A stretch of 54,947 nucleotides of DNA from Gammaproteobacteria bacterium. GTDB taxonomy: Bacteria > Pseudomonadota > Gammaproteobacteria > GCA-001735895. The notes below the pieces were generated by a model. It saw only the letters and a list, made by a program, of their open reading frames with translations. It did no database searches and was not told where the DNA came from. The stretch covers positions 1 through 54,947 of the forward strand of contig JACNJF010000169.1 of the NCBI GenBank assembly GCA_014382695.1, given 5' to 3'. Below, one piece after another: positions 1 through 8,493 of this stretch (position 1 is the first letter of the stretch; each line of letters begins with the position of its first letter). Made by a program: the position numbers and the translations under genes.

Positions 1-224
1 AGAAATTTTGAAAGCCATGGCCCATTTCTGGCTGACCTATGAAATATTCAGGCTAAGAGGGTATTTGGCCAGGGACGGCCTTATGTCCCGAAGCTCAGGG
101 GCAGATAATTGCTCCATGCATTACCTGTACTCACTAAAACATATTCAACTATACATACAATCAAACTTGCCAACACCAACCCCAATAGTGAATACTCAAT
201 AATCAAATTTTAAGACACCACAGC
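1..224. other. Left-edge stretch, no gene recognised
   Basis: I see no convincing gene here. A 64-codon open frame crosses most of it but shows no family signature and no good ribosome binding site. It does not resemble the small Cys-containing DUF2282 (BufA) precursor that usually precedes a DUF692 gene. A short inverted repeat, GGGAC and GTCCC, lies around positions 72–90. The DUF692 gene starting at 225 has only a weak ribosome binding site, so its operon may begin to the left of the window. Confidence 0.4.
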
Positions 225-1076
225 ATGAGCACACAGCAAGACAAACCCTTCCTCGGATTCGGCCTTGGCCTGCGTACCGATCACTATCAGGAAATCATCG
301 AACAGCAGCCAAAGGAAATTGACTGGTTTGAAATTATTTCCGAGAACTACATGGTCGAGGGCGGCAAACCGCTCTATTTTCTGGATAAAATCCGACAGGA
401 TTATCCGATGCTGATGCACGGTGTTTCGATGTCGATCGGCAGCACCGATCCGCTCAACATGGATTATCTGGGAAAGCTGAAGGCGTTAATCGAGCGGGTC
501 GAACCGATGTGGATTTCGGATCATCTGTGCTGGACCGGAGTGGATCATAAAAACATGCATGACCTATTGCCACTGCCCTATACCGAAGCCTCTGTCGACC
601 ATATCGCCGGGCGTATTACGCAGGTTCAGGATTTTCTCGGACGCCAGATGCTGATCGAAAATCTGTCGAGCTATATCACCTATACCAGCGACGCCATGAG
701 CGAGTGGGAGTTCTTAACCGCTGTGGCAGAAAAAGCCGACTGTTACATCCTGCTTGATATCAACAATATCTACGTCAGCAGTTTTAATCATCATTTCGAT
801 CCGATGGATTATCTGCAGGGGATACCGGCTCAGCGCGTCTGGCAACATCATCTGGCAGGTCATCAGAATAACGGCAACCTGATCATCGACACCCATGATC
901 ACCCCATCATCGATCCGGTCTGGGAACTGTACGCCAGGGCTGCCGAATTACTCGGCCCGGTATCAACCATGATCGAACGCGACGCCAATATACCGCCACT
1001 GGCTGAAGTCATCGCCGAACTGAATCAGGCGCGCGCGATTGCGGCCCCTTTTTACCGGAGCCAGCAACATGACTGA
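225..1076 (+). CDS. DUF692 / MNIO family protein (BufB/HvfB-like)
   Basis: A 283-residue protein of the DUF692 family (multinuclear non-haem iron-dependent oxidative enzymes). Family members with known roles modify Cys residues of small ribosomal peptides, giving copper-binding products such as bufferins. The TIM-barrel metal-site motifs are visible: SENYM near residue 40, MHGVSMS near 64, SDHLCW near 97, IENLSSY near 145, DINNIY near 178, HLAGH near 209, DTHDH near 222 and a late ERD. The start is an ATG with a weak ribosome binding site. The gene overlaps the following DUF2063 gene by 8 bases (ATGACTGA), implying translational coupling. This pairing is the classic bufB–bufC arrangement, but no precursor gene is visible in the 224 bases upstream. 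Family assignment is firm; the substrate is unknown. Confidence 0.9.
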   Translation: MSTQQDKPFLGFGLGLRTDHYQEIIEQQPKEIDWFEIISENYMVEGGKPLYFLDKIRQDYPMLMHGVSMSIGSTDPLNMDYLGKLKALIERVEPMWISDHLCWTGVDHKNMHDLLPLPYTEASVDHIAGRITQVQDFLGRQMLIENLSSYITYTSDAMSEWEFLTAVAEKADCYILLDINNIYVSSFNHHFDPMDYLQGIPAQRVWQHHLAGHQNNGNLIIDTHDHPIIDPVWELYARAAELLGPVSTMIERDANIPPLAEVIAELNQARAIAAPFYRSQQHD

Positions 1077-1866
1077 TCAACACTCCGATTTGCGCGCGCT
1101 GCAACAACGCTTTCAGGATTATCTGCAGGGCAATTCAGAAGAATTCGAGAAGGACATTATCAGCACCGAAAACGCACTCGCCGAACACCGCCTCGGCGCT
1201 TATTACAATGCCTACCGCATCCGTCTGATCGAATGCCTGGCGACCGATTTTTCGGCCTTACAGAAAGCGCTGGGGGAGCACGACTTTGAGCTGATGGTGC
1301 TCGATTACCTGAAGCTATACCCGTCGGAAGATCCCTCGGTACGCTGGGTGGGACAGCATATGGCCGAGTTTTTACGCCACAGCGGTCACCACGACAGTCA
1401 GTTTCTGGCGGAACTGGCCGCTTTCGAATGGGCCCAGGGGCTGTGTTTCGATGCGGCTAACAGTGAACGCCTGGTCACGCTGGAGGATATGGCGCAGCTT
1501 GACCCCGCTGCGTGGCCGCTGTTGAGCTTTCGCTTTCATGCCTCGCTGCGCTGGCTCGATCTGCATTGTAATGTTGCACCCTATGCAGTGGCACTGGATG
1601 AAGAGCAGCCGTTACCTGAAAAAACCAGCGATGAGATTCCGGTGCGCTGGCTGCTGTGGCGGCGCGAGATGAGCCCGAACTGGCGCTCGCTGGAGGTAGC
1701 AGAAGCCTGGGCGATAGAAGCCGCGTACCACGGGGCGAATTTCTCAGAACTGTGTGAAGGCCTGCTGGAATGGCTGGGTGAAGATCTGGTGGCCGTCACT
1801 GCGGCCGGTTATCTGAAACAGTGGATCCACGATGAACTGATCATTGAACTGCAGCTGCAGGACTGA
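1069..1866 (+). CDS. DUF2063 family protein (BufC/HvfC-like putative DNA-binding/partner protein)
   Basis: About 265 residues. The N-terminal part (roughly residues 5–95) matches the DUF2063 pattern, with [34 protein letters not shown] and the [19 protein letters not shown] region. The remaining part is helical and rich in Trp and Leu. I chose the ATG at 1069 because GGAG lies 8 bases upstream and it overlaps the DUF692 stop; an upstream in-frame start at 1039 would overlap more and lacks this site. DUF2063 proteins accompany DUF692 enzymes and act as partners that recognise the precursor peptide in bufferin/Hvf-type systems. The gene is convergent with the HupE-like gene, with only four bases between them. 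Confidence 0.85.
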   Translation: MTDQHSDLRALQQRFQDYLQGNSEEFEKDIISTENALAEHRLGAYYNAYRIRLIECLATDFSALQKALGEHDFELMVLDYLKLYPSEDPSVRWVGQHMAEFLRHSGHHDSQFLAELAAFEWAQGLCFDAANSERLVTLEDMAQLDPAAWPLLSFRFHASLRWLDLHCNVAPYAVALDEEQPLPEKTSDEIPVRWLLWRREMSPNWRSLEVAEAWAIEAAYHGANFSELCEGLLEWLGEDLVAVTAAGYLKQWIHDELIIELQLQD

Positions 1867-1870
1867 ACGC

Positions 1871-3013
1871 TTAACCGGCAATCCGTTGCCAGGTCCAGAA
1901 TAGCCCCATTAGCGCAATCAACACCGACCCCGGAATCACCACAAAATTACGATAACGACGCTCGTCCTGCCTTAACCAGAACACCGCCGCAAAGGCGAGC
2001 AGAATCACGCTCAACTGACCGAGCTCTACACCGATATTAAAGGTGATCAAAGCGGTTACAAATTCTGTCTCCGGCAGGCCCAGTTCAGTTAGCACACCCG
2101 CAAAGCCCATGCCATGCAACAAACCAAATACAAAGACCACGATAATCCGCCAGGGCTTCAGCTGACGGGTGAGTATGTTTTCGATGCCAACATAGGCGAT
2201 CGAAATCGCAATCAGCGGCTCCACTATAGACGATGACAGACTGATCACCCCATAGATGGTCAGTGCCAGCGTAATACTGTGGGCAAGCGTAAAAGCTGTC
2301 ACCTGCCACAGCAGTGGAGAAAAATGGCGACTGAGTAAAAACAGCCCGATCACGAATAGAATATGATCCAGCCCTCGGGGCAGAATATGCAGGTAACCCA
2401 GACCGGTATAATCGATCGCGACATCGCTCCAGCTACGCGCGAGATTTTTGCTCTGCAACTGATAGGGTGGACTCGGTTCACCTTTAACCAGCCAATAGGT
2501 GGTTTTTTCAGTTTGCCCGGCAGTCACAAAATTAACCACCGCATCACCGTATTTTGCCGCATAAGACCAGATCGCGACTCGACTCGCTGCAGGAATCTCT
2601 GCGCTATAGTGAATCAACGATTTTCTGGACAGCCGTTCATCACCCACTTCAGGAATCATTACAGAATCGAATTTCCAGTCGACCGCGATCCCATCGACGA
2701 CTAACTGCAAACCGGCTCGGTAGTCAATGGCTAAAGGGCTGAACTTCTGTTCTAGATCGGCAGGTGCTAATTCGCGTAACGCGCGGTACACTTCCACCTG
2801 CGGAGCATTATCGGTATTTTCATGTTCGGCTCCGATACCGGATACGATCGCTTCAACATTGGTTTCAATCTGAACTTTTACCCTCGCATCCTGATCAAAA
2901 TTGATCGTCACGATGGCGGGCCTTAACTGATGCGCACAGAGTGGATTAAACCAGCTTATTAATAACGTAAATAATAGAAAACTATGAAAAAATATTTTTT
3001 GAAGCAGAGGCAT
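1871..3013 (-). CDS. HupE/UreJ-like membrane protein
   Basis: A 380-residue protein. It opens with a signal-like hydrophobic segment (about residues 5–27, ending near CAHQ) and a periplasmic domain of about 170 residues. The C-terminal half is polytopic (about residues 205–375) and contains the HupE/UreJ_2-type segments GLGYLHILPRGLDHILFVIGLFL, FTLAHSITL and GLLHGMGFAGV, with conserved His residues. HupE/UreJ relatives are linked to nickel or other metal uptake; here the substrate is not known. The ATG start lies inside the first codons of the opposite-strand DUF4198 gene, so the two divergent genes overlap by 30 bases. No better downstream start keeps the signal peptide. Membrane location is clear; metal transport is inferred from family. 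Confidence 0.8.
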   Translation of the reverse strand: MPLLQKIFFHSFLLFTLLISWFNPLCAHQLRPAIVTINFDQDARVKVQIETNVEAIVSGIGAEHENTDNAPQVEVYRALRELAPADLEQKFSPLAIDYRAGLQLVVDGIAVDWKFDSVMIPEVGDERLSRKSLIHYSAEIPAASRVAIWSYAAKYGDAVVNFVTAGQTEKTTYWLVKGEPSPPYQLQSKNLARSWSDVAIDYTGLGYLHILPRGLDHILFVIGLFLLSRHFSPLLWQVTAFTLAHSITLALTIYGVISLSSSIVEPLIAISIAYVGIENILTRQLKPWRIIVVFVFGLLHGMGFAGVLTELGLPETEFVTALITFNIGVELGQLSVILLAFAAVFWLRQDERRYRNFVVIPGSVLIALMGLFWTWQRIAG

Positions 3014-3802
3014 TTTGGATTCCAGCTGGTGTTACTACTGCTGTTAGTAAACGTTAACAGTGCGATCAGTCATGATTTCTGGTTGGAGGCGCATCCATTC
3101 TACACCAGCCCGTCAAAAACTGTCGAGATCTCGATTCATGTGGGTAACGAATTCGCCGGGGACAGCCTGCCCAATATCCCAAACTGGTATAGCGATTTCA
3201 GCCTCTACCAGCCCGGCTCCAAAACTAAAATAGAAGGCGAAATGGGACGCGACCCCGCAGGTTTTTTTACCCCTGATAAAAATGGTACCTATGCCATCGG
3301 GTACCAGAGCACCTATACCTATATCGAAATAGAACCGGAAATCTTTTTAAAATACCTGACCATGGAAGGGCTCGAACATGCCATCGCATACCGTCAAAAA
3401 AATAATCTGACCGATACTCCGGGTAAGGAAAATTATATTCGTCATCCCAAAGCACTGGTGCAGTCGGGTGACAGTTTTGAGATTGACAACTCGACCCTAA
3501 CCTTTGGCTATGAGCTGGAAATTATTCCGTTAAGCAACCCCTACAGGAAAAAGCTAAACGATAAACTAAGTGTTAAAGTGCTGTATCAGGGCAAGCCGAT
3601 TAAGGACATCCTGTTGATCGCGCTGACCAGGGCCAGTCCTGAAAAAACCCAGTCGGTTCGAACCGATGCTCAGGGTGTCGCCACGATTGAACTGAATCAG
3701 ACTGGTCCCTGGCTACTCAAAGCCGTGCATATCCTTAACCTTAAAGATAAAAAAGCAGACTGGGAGAGCCACTGGGCCAGCCTGACGTTTGAAATGCGCT
3801 AA
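2984..3802 (+). CDS. DUF4198 domain periplasmic protein
   Basis: A 272-residue protein with a signal peptide (hydrophobic core about residues 13–27, likely cleavage near AIS-HDFW). The mature start HDFWLEAHPF followed by a beta-rich domain is typical of DUF4198, a family that includes NikM-like components and other proteins near metal transporters. The second half contains a carboxypeptidase-regulatory-like beta sandwich (KVLYQGKPIKDILLIAL, then TDAQGVATIEL). The ATG at 2984 is 30 bases inside the opposite-strand HupE-like gene; a TTG at 2999 is a possible later start. The neighbour pairing suggests both act on the same metal, possibly nickel. That is inference. Confidence 0.75.
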   Translation: MKKYFLKQRHFGFQLVLLLLLVNVNSAISHDFWLEAHPFYTSPSKTVEISIHVGNEFAGDSLPNIPNWYSDFSLYQPGSKTKIEGEMGRDPAGFFTPDKNGTYAIGYQSTYTYIEIEPEIFLKYLTMEGLEHAIAYRQKNNLTDTPGKENYIRHPKALVQSGDSFEIDNSTLTFGYELEIIPLSNPYRKKLNDKLSVKVLYQGKPIKDILLIALTRASPEKTQSVRTDAQGVATIELNQTGPWLLKAVHILNLKDKKADWESHWASLTFEMR

Positions 3803-3807
3803 TAAGG

Positions 3808-4140
3808 TTAAGCCGGAATAGCCGTTTCATCCAGACACGGCTGACTGCAGTTCCAGCACAGCACAAAGTTACTATCGTTGACTTCGTGGCAGTGGCCACA
3901 GATCCATTCATGCGTTGGGGTCTGATCCTCGCTAAACAGGCTCAGCAGCATCTGCTGTGCCTGTTCAAGCTGACGTTCGTTCGTCACCCACACTTCCGGC
4001 CAGGTTTCGATAGGAACCAGATCCCCGGCCCCACCACTGGCAAATTCATTTTTGATCAGGCACTGAATGCCAGCATCTTCCAGCAGGTTCTTGATATTAA
4101 ATACGATCAGCCGGTTTTCGTGGGTATAGAGTTTTTTCAA
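3808..4140 (-). CDS. DUF2007-type protein with C-terminal zinc ribbon
   Basis: A 110-residue protein. Residues 1–70 match the DUF2007 putative signal-transducing fold (MKKLYTHENRLIVFNIKNLLEDAGI followed by an EVWV strand and a helix). Residues 80–105 form a zinc ribbon with two Cys pairs (CGHC and CWNC). The start is a TTG at 4140; I accept it because the MKKLY opening matches the family, GCAGGG precedes it at ribosome-binding distance and no in-frame ATG lies upstream. It lies 43 bases downstream of the cupin gene on the same strand, probably in one transcript with the cupin and djlA. Function unknown. Confidence 0.75.
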   Translation of the reverse strand: MKKLYTHENRLIVFNIKNLLEDAGIQCLIKNEFASGGAGDLVPIETWPEVWVTNERQLEQAQQMLLSLFSEDQTPTHEWICGHCHEVNDSNFVLCWNCSQPCLDETAIPA

Positions 4141-4183
4141 GATCCCTGCAGTTCCAGTTATTCCCAGCGAAAACGGCTGCTAT

Positions 4184-4462
4184 TCATTCAAACATGTAAT
4201 GCTTGGAGACGAACTCCAGTACCTTCCAGGTGCAGTTCATGCCTTTCGGAAAGGTCACCAGATCACCACGTTTGAGCTCTACCGGCTGACCATCATCCGG
4301 CGTCACGATCGCGCGGCCTTCGAGGAAATAACAGACTTCCTGACGATCATAAGTCCACGGGAATTCGGATGGTTCCTTTTCCCATATCGGCCATTCTTCC
4401 ACACCCAGCACATCGAGTTTGCCCGGAGCCGGGTTATGTTCGTATAAAATATCGGTAATCAT
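4184..4462 (-). CDS. Small cupin-domain protein (Cupin_3/DUF861 type)
   Basis: A 92-residue single cupin. The sequence EVCYFLEGRAIVTPDDGQPVELKRGDLVTFPKGMNCTWKV shows the two beta-barrel motifs with the E..Y.LEG strand and the GD.V.FP.G turn that are typical of DUF861 cupins related to ureidoglycine aminohydrolase. The His of the first cupin motif is not obvious, so metal binding is uncertain. The start ATG overlaps the stop of djlA by four bases (ATGA), so it is translationally coupled to djlA. Such stand-alone cupins are common and mostly uncharacterised; I assign no reaction. Confidence 0.8.
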   Translation of the reverse strand: MITDILYEHNPAPGKLDVLGVEEWPIWEKEPSEFPWTYDRQEVCYFLEGRAIVTPDDGQPVELKRGDLVTFPKGMNCTWKVLEFVSKHYMFE

Positions 4463-5262
4463 CGCATTCCTCTGGATTGTTTAATCTGTTCGTAGGCATC
4501 CTTGATCTGCTGAGTTTTCGCCGTAGCATCCTTGATCATCTGTTCTGGCAAGCCTTTTGCAACCAGCTTATCGGGATGATGTTGTGACATCAGTCGGCGA
4601 TAGGCTTTTTTCACGGCGGCGTCATCGACTGACTTTTCCACACCCACGATCAGATAGGCATCTTCCAGGCTTTGGCTGCGCTGGGTTCTGGCGGAAGATT
4701 GTGACGAGCCCTGGCCAAAACCAGCCTGCATCATTTCTTCCAGCCGGCGTAATTGCTCCAGCGGTACACCCAGACGCTGACAGATATGGATCAGCACCTT
4801 TTCTTCTGCCTTGTGCAGCACGCCATCCGCGTAGGCCGCCTGTAACTGGATCTCGAGGAACATCTGCAACAGCGTACTACGACGGTGCAGTTCAGTTTTA
4901 AGCTGATCCAGCACTTCATCCAGCGGGAAACTGTCCGACTTGCCTTCGTTAAACAGACGCCTGGCGGACTCACGCACATCGGCAGTCAGTCCCATCTGCG
5001 TCATGACGGCCTGCGCCATGCGGATTTCATCCGGCGTCACCTTGCCGTCGGCTTTTGCAATATGTCCCATCACCGAAAAGGTAGCGGTAAAAAAGGCCGC
5101 CTGCACACGCTCCTGCTGACCGGGTTTAAAACTCTTATCCGCCAGTACCGAGCCCAGACCCTTGTCAAAATTATGCCCGAATCCGATACCAATCAGTGCC
5201 CCTAACGGGCCACCCATCATAAAACCAAATGCACCACCGAGTGCCTTTCCCCACCATGCCAT
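4459..5262 (-). CDS. djlA: DjlA-like membrane-anchored DnaJ co-chaperone
   Basis: A 267-residue co-chaperone. The N-terminus has a Gly-rich membrane segment (about residues 8–30), followed by a TerB-like helical domain (about 55–170, with DGKVTPDEI and DGVLHKAEE acidic loops), a short Gln/Ser linker, and a C-terminal J domain (about 200–265) containing the HPD motif in SQHHPDKL. This order is the DjlA architecture. It stimulates the ATPase of DnaK at the inner membrane. A ribosome binding site, AAAGGTG, lies upstream of the ATG. The gene heads a minus-strand set with the cupin and zinc-ribbon protein. Confidence 0.92.
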   Translation of the reverse strand: MAWWGKALGGAFGFMMGGPLGALIGIGFGHNFDKGLGSVLADKSFKPGQQERVQAAFFTATFSVMGHIAKADGKVTPDEIRMAQAVMTQMGLTADVRESARRLFNEGKSDSFPLDEVLDQLKTELHRRSTLLQMFLEIQLQAAYADGVLHKAEEKVLIHICQRLGVPLEQLRRLEEMMQAGFGQGSSQSSARTQRSQSLEDAYLIVGVEKSVDDAAVKKAYRRLMSQHHPDKLVAKGLPEQMIKDATAKTQQIKDAYEQIKQSRGMR

Positions 5263-5304
5263 AAGCCGATTACACCTTTATCAGAAAACGATTGATTTGC
5301 CTTT

Positions 5305-6228
5305 TCAATGCTGTGCCAGGTACTGCCTGAGATCCTGCGCCGTAATACAGAACACACCATCACCACCATGTTCAAACTCGATCCACGACAGTGCCATATC
5401 GGCATACTTTTGCATCATGGCCAGCTGCGAGTTACCTACTTCAACCACCAGTACACCATGATCGCTCAGATAATTGGTGGCCTGTCTGAGTATCCGGTCA
5501 ACAATTTCAAGACCGTCTTCTCCAGCCGCCAGGCCCAGGCTCGGCTCGGCCTTAAACTCTGCACTTAACGCATCCATATCTTCAGCATCCACATACGGCG
5601 GATTAGACACGATCAGATCAAATTTCTGCGCTGGAATGCGTTCAAACAGATCGGATTCATACAGCATCAGGGTATCGGTCAGCTGATGATTTTGCAGATT
5701 TTTTCGTGCCACCTCCAACGCCCCGGCCGAAATATCGGAGGCGCTCACCAGCGCTTCTGGAAACGCATACTGACAACTAATGGCGATACAGCCACTGCCG
5801 GTACACAGATCGAGAATACTGCTGACGCGGCTGGAATCGATCCAGGGCTCGAAGCGCTCGTTGATCAATTCTGCAATCGGTGAACGCGGCACCAGCACGC
5901 GCTCATCGACATAAAATTGCAGGCCACAAAACCAGGCTTCGTGCGTGATATAGGCGGCCGGCTGACGTGTTTCAATGCGCCGACTCAGAACAGACAGAAC
6001 CTGCTCACGCTCTTCCAGCGTAAGTACGCAGTCAAAATATTTTTCCGGCCAGTCGGCCGGTAACCTGAGCGCGAATAACACCAGATACACCGCTTCATCC
6101 AGAGCTTCGCCAAAGCCATGTCCAAAACTCAGCTGGTGACGGTAAAATTCACTGCTCGCCCAGCGTACATAATCACGTAGTGTGGTGAGTTGCTGGGCTA
6201 TTAATTGTTGCGTATTCGGCTGTTCCAC
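5305..6228 (-). CDS. prmB: Ribosomal protein L3 glutamine methyltransferase
   Basis: A 307-residue SAM-dependent N5-glutamine methyltransferase. The Rossmann motif ILDLCTGSGCIAI and the catalytic NPPY (in DLIVSNPPYVDAEDM) are present. The N-terminal helical domain with TLRDYVRWASSEF and FGHGFGEALDEAVYLVLFAL favours PrmB over PrmC. It methylates a glutamine of ribosomal protein L3. The start is GTG at 6228, preceded by AAGGGTG; the N-terminus aligns with the family. It is divergent from the SCO1-like gene with 43 bases between them. Confidence 0.92.
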   Translation of the reverse strand: MEQPNTQQLIAQQLTTLRDYVRWASSEFYRHQLSFGHGFGEALDEAVYLVLFALRLPADWPEKYFDCVLTLEEREQVLSVLSRRIETRQPAAYITHEAWFCGLQFYVDERVLVPRSPIAELINERFEPWIDSSRVSSILDLCTGSGCIAISCQYAFPEALVSASDISAGALEVARKNLQNHQLTDTLMLYESDLFERIPAQKFDLIVSNPPYVDAEDMDALSAEFKAEPSLGLAAGEDGLEIVDRILRQATNYLSDHGVLVVEVGNSQLAMMQKYADMALSWIEFEHGGDGVFCITAQDLRQYLAQH

Positions 6229-6271
6229 TAGGTTTACACCCTTGCTTCAAATATAATGCGTCGGATTTTAC

Positions 6272-6934
6272 ATGGTTTTCCCGTTCCATTCCGATTTTTC
6301 AACCAACTTCTGGCAGCGCTTCGTGAAACTACCACTGACTATTATTACCGTTGTTGCTATTGTGCTGGGCGTTATCAGTTCGATCGTGTACCTCAAGCCG
6401 GAACCTCTGCGCCTGCAGGCTTTGACCTGGTTCGGTGCGCAGGCAAAATCCCTGCCCGCGTTTGAACTGACCGACCACAACGGGCGACCTTTCAATAATA
6501 AAACCCTGGAAGGGCAATGGGACTTACTGTTTTTCGGTTATACCCACTGCCCGGATATCTGTCCGGATAGTCTGCAGATGTTGAACAACATGGTGTCCCA
6601 GATCGACGATCCTAAACTGCTTAAAAAACTACGCATCAGCTTCATCTCGATCGACCCTGAACGTGACGATCTGGATCAGCTGAAAACCTATGTCACTTAT
6701 TTCAATAAACATTTTATCAGCGCCAGAGCCGACATCGATGAGTTGAAGCCGTTAACCAGTGCACTCGGCATTCTACACACTATCGATAAATCTGCTGATG
6801 CGGAAACCTACGATGTTTCACATAGCGGCACATTCATCCTGATCGACCCGCAGGGGCGCTATACCGGCGTATTCAGCCCCCCGCATGACAGTGCCAAACT
6901 GGCGCATGATGTCAGCGGAATAATTAATTATTAA
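6272..6934 (+). CDS. SCO1/SenC family copper chaperone
   Basis: A 220-residue inner-membrane-anchored protein. One transmembrane segment lies at about residues 20–41, followed by a thioredoxin-like periplasmic domain. The copper ligands are intact: Cys93 and Cys97 in CPDIC and His184 in DVSHSG. SCO1 proteins deliver copper to the CuA site of cytochrome c oxidase and handle thiol redox. The PCuAC gene follows after 12 bases, a classic partner that loads copper. The ribosome binding site of the ATG at 6272 is poor, and a GTG around residue 19 would shorten the cytoplasmic tail; the start is therefore only likely. Confidence 0.92.
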   Translation: MVFPFHSDFSTNFWQRFVKLPLTIITVVAIVLGVISSIVYLKPEPLRLQALTWFGAQAKSLPAFELTDHNGRPFNNKTLEGQWDLLFFGYTHCPDICPDSLQMLNNMVSQIDDPKLLKKLRISFISIDPERDDLDQLKTYVTYFNKHFISARADIDELKPLTSALGILHTIDKSADAETYDVSHSGTFILIDPQGRYTGVFSPPHDSAKLAHDVSGIINY

Positions 6935-6946
6935 GAGAAACTATTG

Positions 6947-7366
6947 ATGAAAATATTGTCTACCCTGTTGCTGTTTCTGCTGACCGGCAGCGCACAGTCA
7001 GCCGGAATTGATGTCAGCTTTTCTGCTGGCTGGATCAAACAACTACCTCCCATCGTTCCTATGCGCGCTGGCTATCTGCAGATCAACAATCCATCGGCAC
7101 TGGCCGTCAGTATTGTGGCGCTACACAGTGACGCGTTCGAAAAAGTCGAAATGCATGAAACCATGATGGCCGACGACATGATGAAAATGATTGAACTCGA
7201 CAGCATTCTGCTCCCAGCCAAAAGCCAGCTGGAGCTACGGCCCGGTGGCAAGCATCTGATGCTGATCAATCCACTGCAAACGCTCAACATCGGTGACAGT
7301 GTTCCTCTACAGATCACCTTCAGTGACCTGACCACCCAAACCACCCAGCTGCTGATTAAAAAATAA
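6947..7366 (+). CDS. PCuAC family periplasmic copper chaperone
   Basis: About 139 residues with a signal peptide (MKILSTLLLFLLTGSAQSAG). The mature domain shows the Met/His copper site of PCuAC: MHETMMADDMMKM followed by HLML in the GGKHLMLINP strand. I chose the ATG at 6947 rather than the TTG at 6944. It sits between the SCO1-like gene and psd with short spacings, so these three genes probably share a transcript. PCuAC hands Cu(I) to SCO1 or directly to the oxidase; the role follows from family and neighbour. Confidence 0.9.
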   Translation: MKILSTLLLFLLTGSAQSAGIDVSFSAGWIKQLPPIVPMRAGYLQINNPSALAVSIVALHSDAFEKVEMHETMMADDMMKMIELDSILLPAKSQLELRPGGKHLMLINPLQTLNIGDSVPLQITFSDLTTQTTQLLIKK

Positions 7367-7380
7367 CAGGACCACACGCT

Positions 7381-8253
7381 ATGCAACAACCCTCATTAAA
7401 CTGGCGCGAACGTGTGCTCGGCTGGCTCTTTATCATTCTGCCTCACCATCCCGTCTCGCGTGTGGTGTTTTATCTGACACGCCTGAAAGGCCCGCTGGTT
7501 ACGCCGGCCATTCGCTGGTTTATCAAGGCCTTCGGGGTTGATATGTCACAGGCGGTAATACAGGACATCAGTCAGTTCCCGACTTTCAATGAATTTTTCA
7601 TCCGTGCACTACAACCCGCAGCCCGACCTCTGGCGGACGGAGAACAAACCCTTTGCAGCCCGGTTGACGGCACTGTTTCGCAATGCGGTGAGATTTCGGA
7701 TAACCGGCTGTACCAGGCCAAAGGACGAGACTACACGGTAGAAGAACTGGTCGGCGGCGATCCGGCACTGGCGAATTTATACCGCAACGGGCGCTTTGCT
7801 ACCATTTATCTGGCGCCCTACAACTACCATCGTATTCATATGCCAATCGATGCCCAGTTGCAGAAAATGATTCACGTGCCGGGACGTCTGTTCAGTGTAG
7901 CGCAATGGACGGTACGCGCGATTCCACGTCTGTTCGCGCGCAATGAACGACTGGTGTGCCAGTTTTCCACCCCTGCCGGACCGATGGCCATGATCCTGGT
8001 CGGCGCAATCAACGTTGCCGCCATTGAAACGGTCTGGAGCGGTCTGGTAACGCCGCCCAAAGGCAAAAAAATCAGCAGCGTGGATTACAACGCTGCACAG
8101 AATACATTTCAACAGGGTGATGAAATGGGTCGCTTTAACATGGGGTCAACGGTAATTTTACTCACCACCAGTCAGGTAGACTGGAACCCACAGCTAAGCG
8201 CTGGCCAGACCCTGCAGATGGGTGAATTGATCGGCCACTATCAGCCGCAATAA
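7381..8253 (+). CDS. psd: Phosphatidylserine decarboxylase proenzyme
   Basis: A 290-residue pyruvoyl enzyme that converts phosphatidylserine to phosphatidylethanolamine at the inner membrane. The self-cleavage site is Gly255–Ser256 in FNMGSTVILL (the usual LGST appears as MGST), giving a short alpha chain. Other family blocks are FNEFFIRALQP, CSPVDGTVSQCG and YNYHRIHMP. AGGA lies nine bases before the ATG. It follows the PCuAC gene by 14 bases. Confidence 0.95.
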   Translation: MQQPSLNWRERVLGWLFIILPHHPVSRVVFYLTRLKGPLVTPAIRWFIKAFGVDMSQAVIQDISQFPTFNEFFIRALQPAARPLADGEQTLCSPVDGTVSQCGEISDNRLYQAKGRDYTVEELVGGDPALANLYRNGRFATIYLAPYNYHRIHMPIDAQLQKMIHVPGRLFSVAQWTVRAIPRLFARNERLVCQFSTPAGPMAMILVGAINVAAIETVWSGLVTPPKGKKISSVDYNAAQNTFQQGDEMGRFNMGSTVILLTTSQVDWNPQLSAGQTLQMGELIGHYQPQ

Positions 8254-8493
8254 GTTGCCCCTAAAGTAATACCCTGAGTCTGGAAAACCTCACTTAATCA
8301 GACGGCATTGACTGAATTTTTATAGCTTAACAAGCTTTGCAATTGACCGTACACAAGGCCTACAAAAATTAAACTGAAAAAGTAAGCAATAGCGTCCATA
8401 CTTTAAACCACAATATTCACTCAACTATTTTGCTCCCCCCGTTTGCGCAGAATAGTTTGTTCAGGCAACAGTATTTTATCAGGATTAGTGAGC
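8254..8493. other. Intergenic stretch upstream of the binding-protein gene
   Basis: AT-rich, 240 bases, no gene. A TTGACC box lies at 8343–8348 but the spacing-matched -10 region is poor, so I do not call a promoter. A small inverted repeat, AGCTT and AAGCT, lies at 8324–8336. The promoter for the binding-protein/c-di-GMP operon is probably in this stretch. Confidence 0.4.

Noticed and set aside
8-202. 64-codon open frame at the left edge
   Set aside because: No family signature, weak start context and no Cys-rich precursor character; probably chance.
1039-1068. Longer N-terminus for the DUF2063 gene
   Set aside because: The ATG at 1069 has a GGAG site and the usual overlap; the upstream start has neither.
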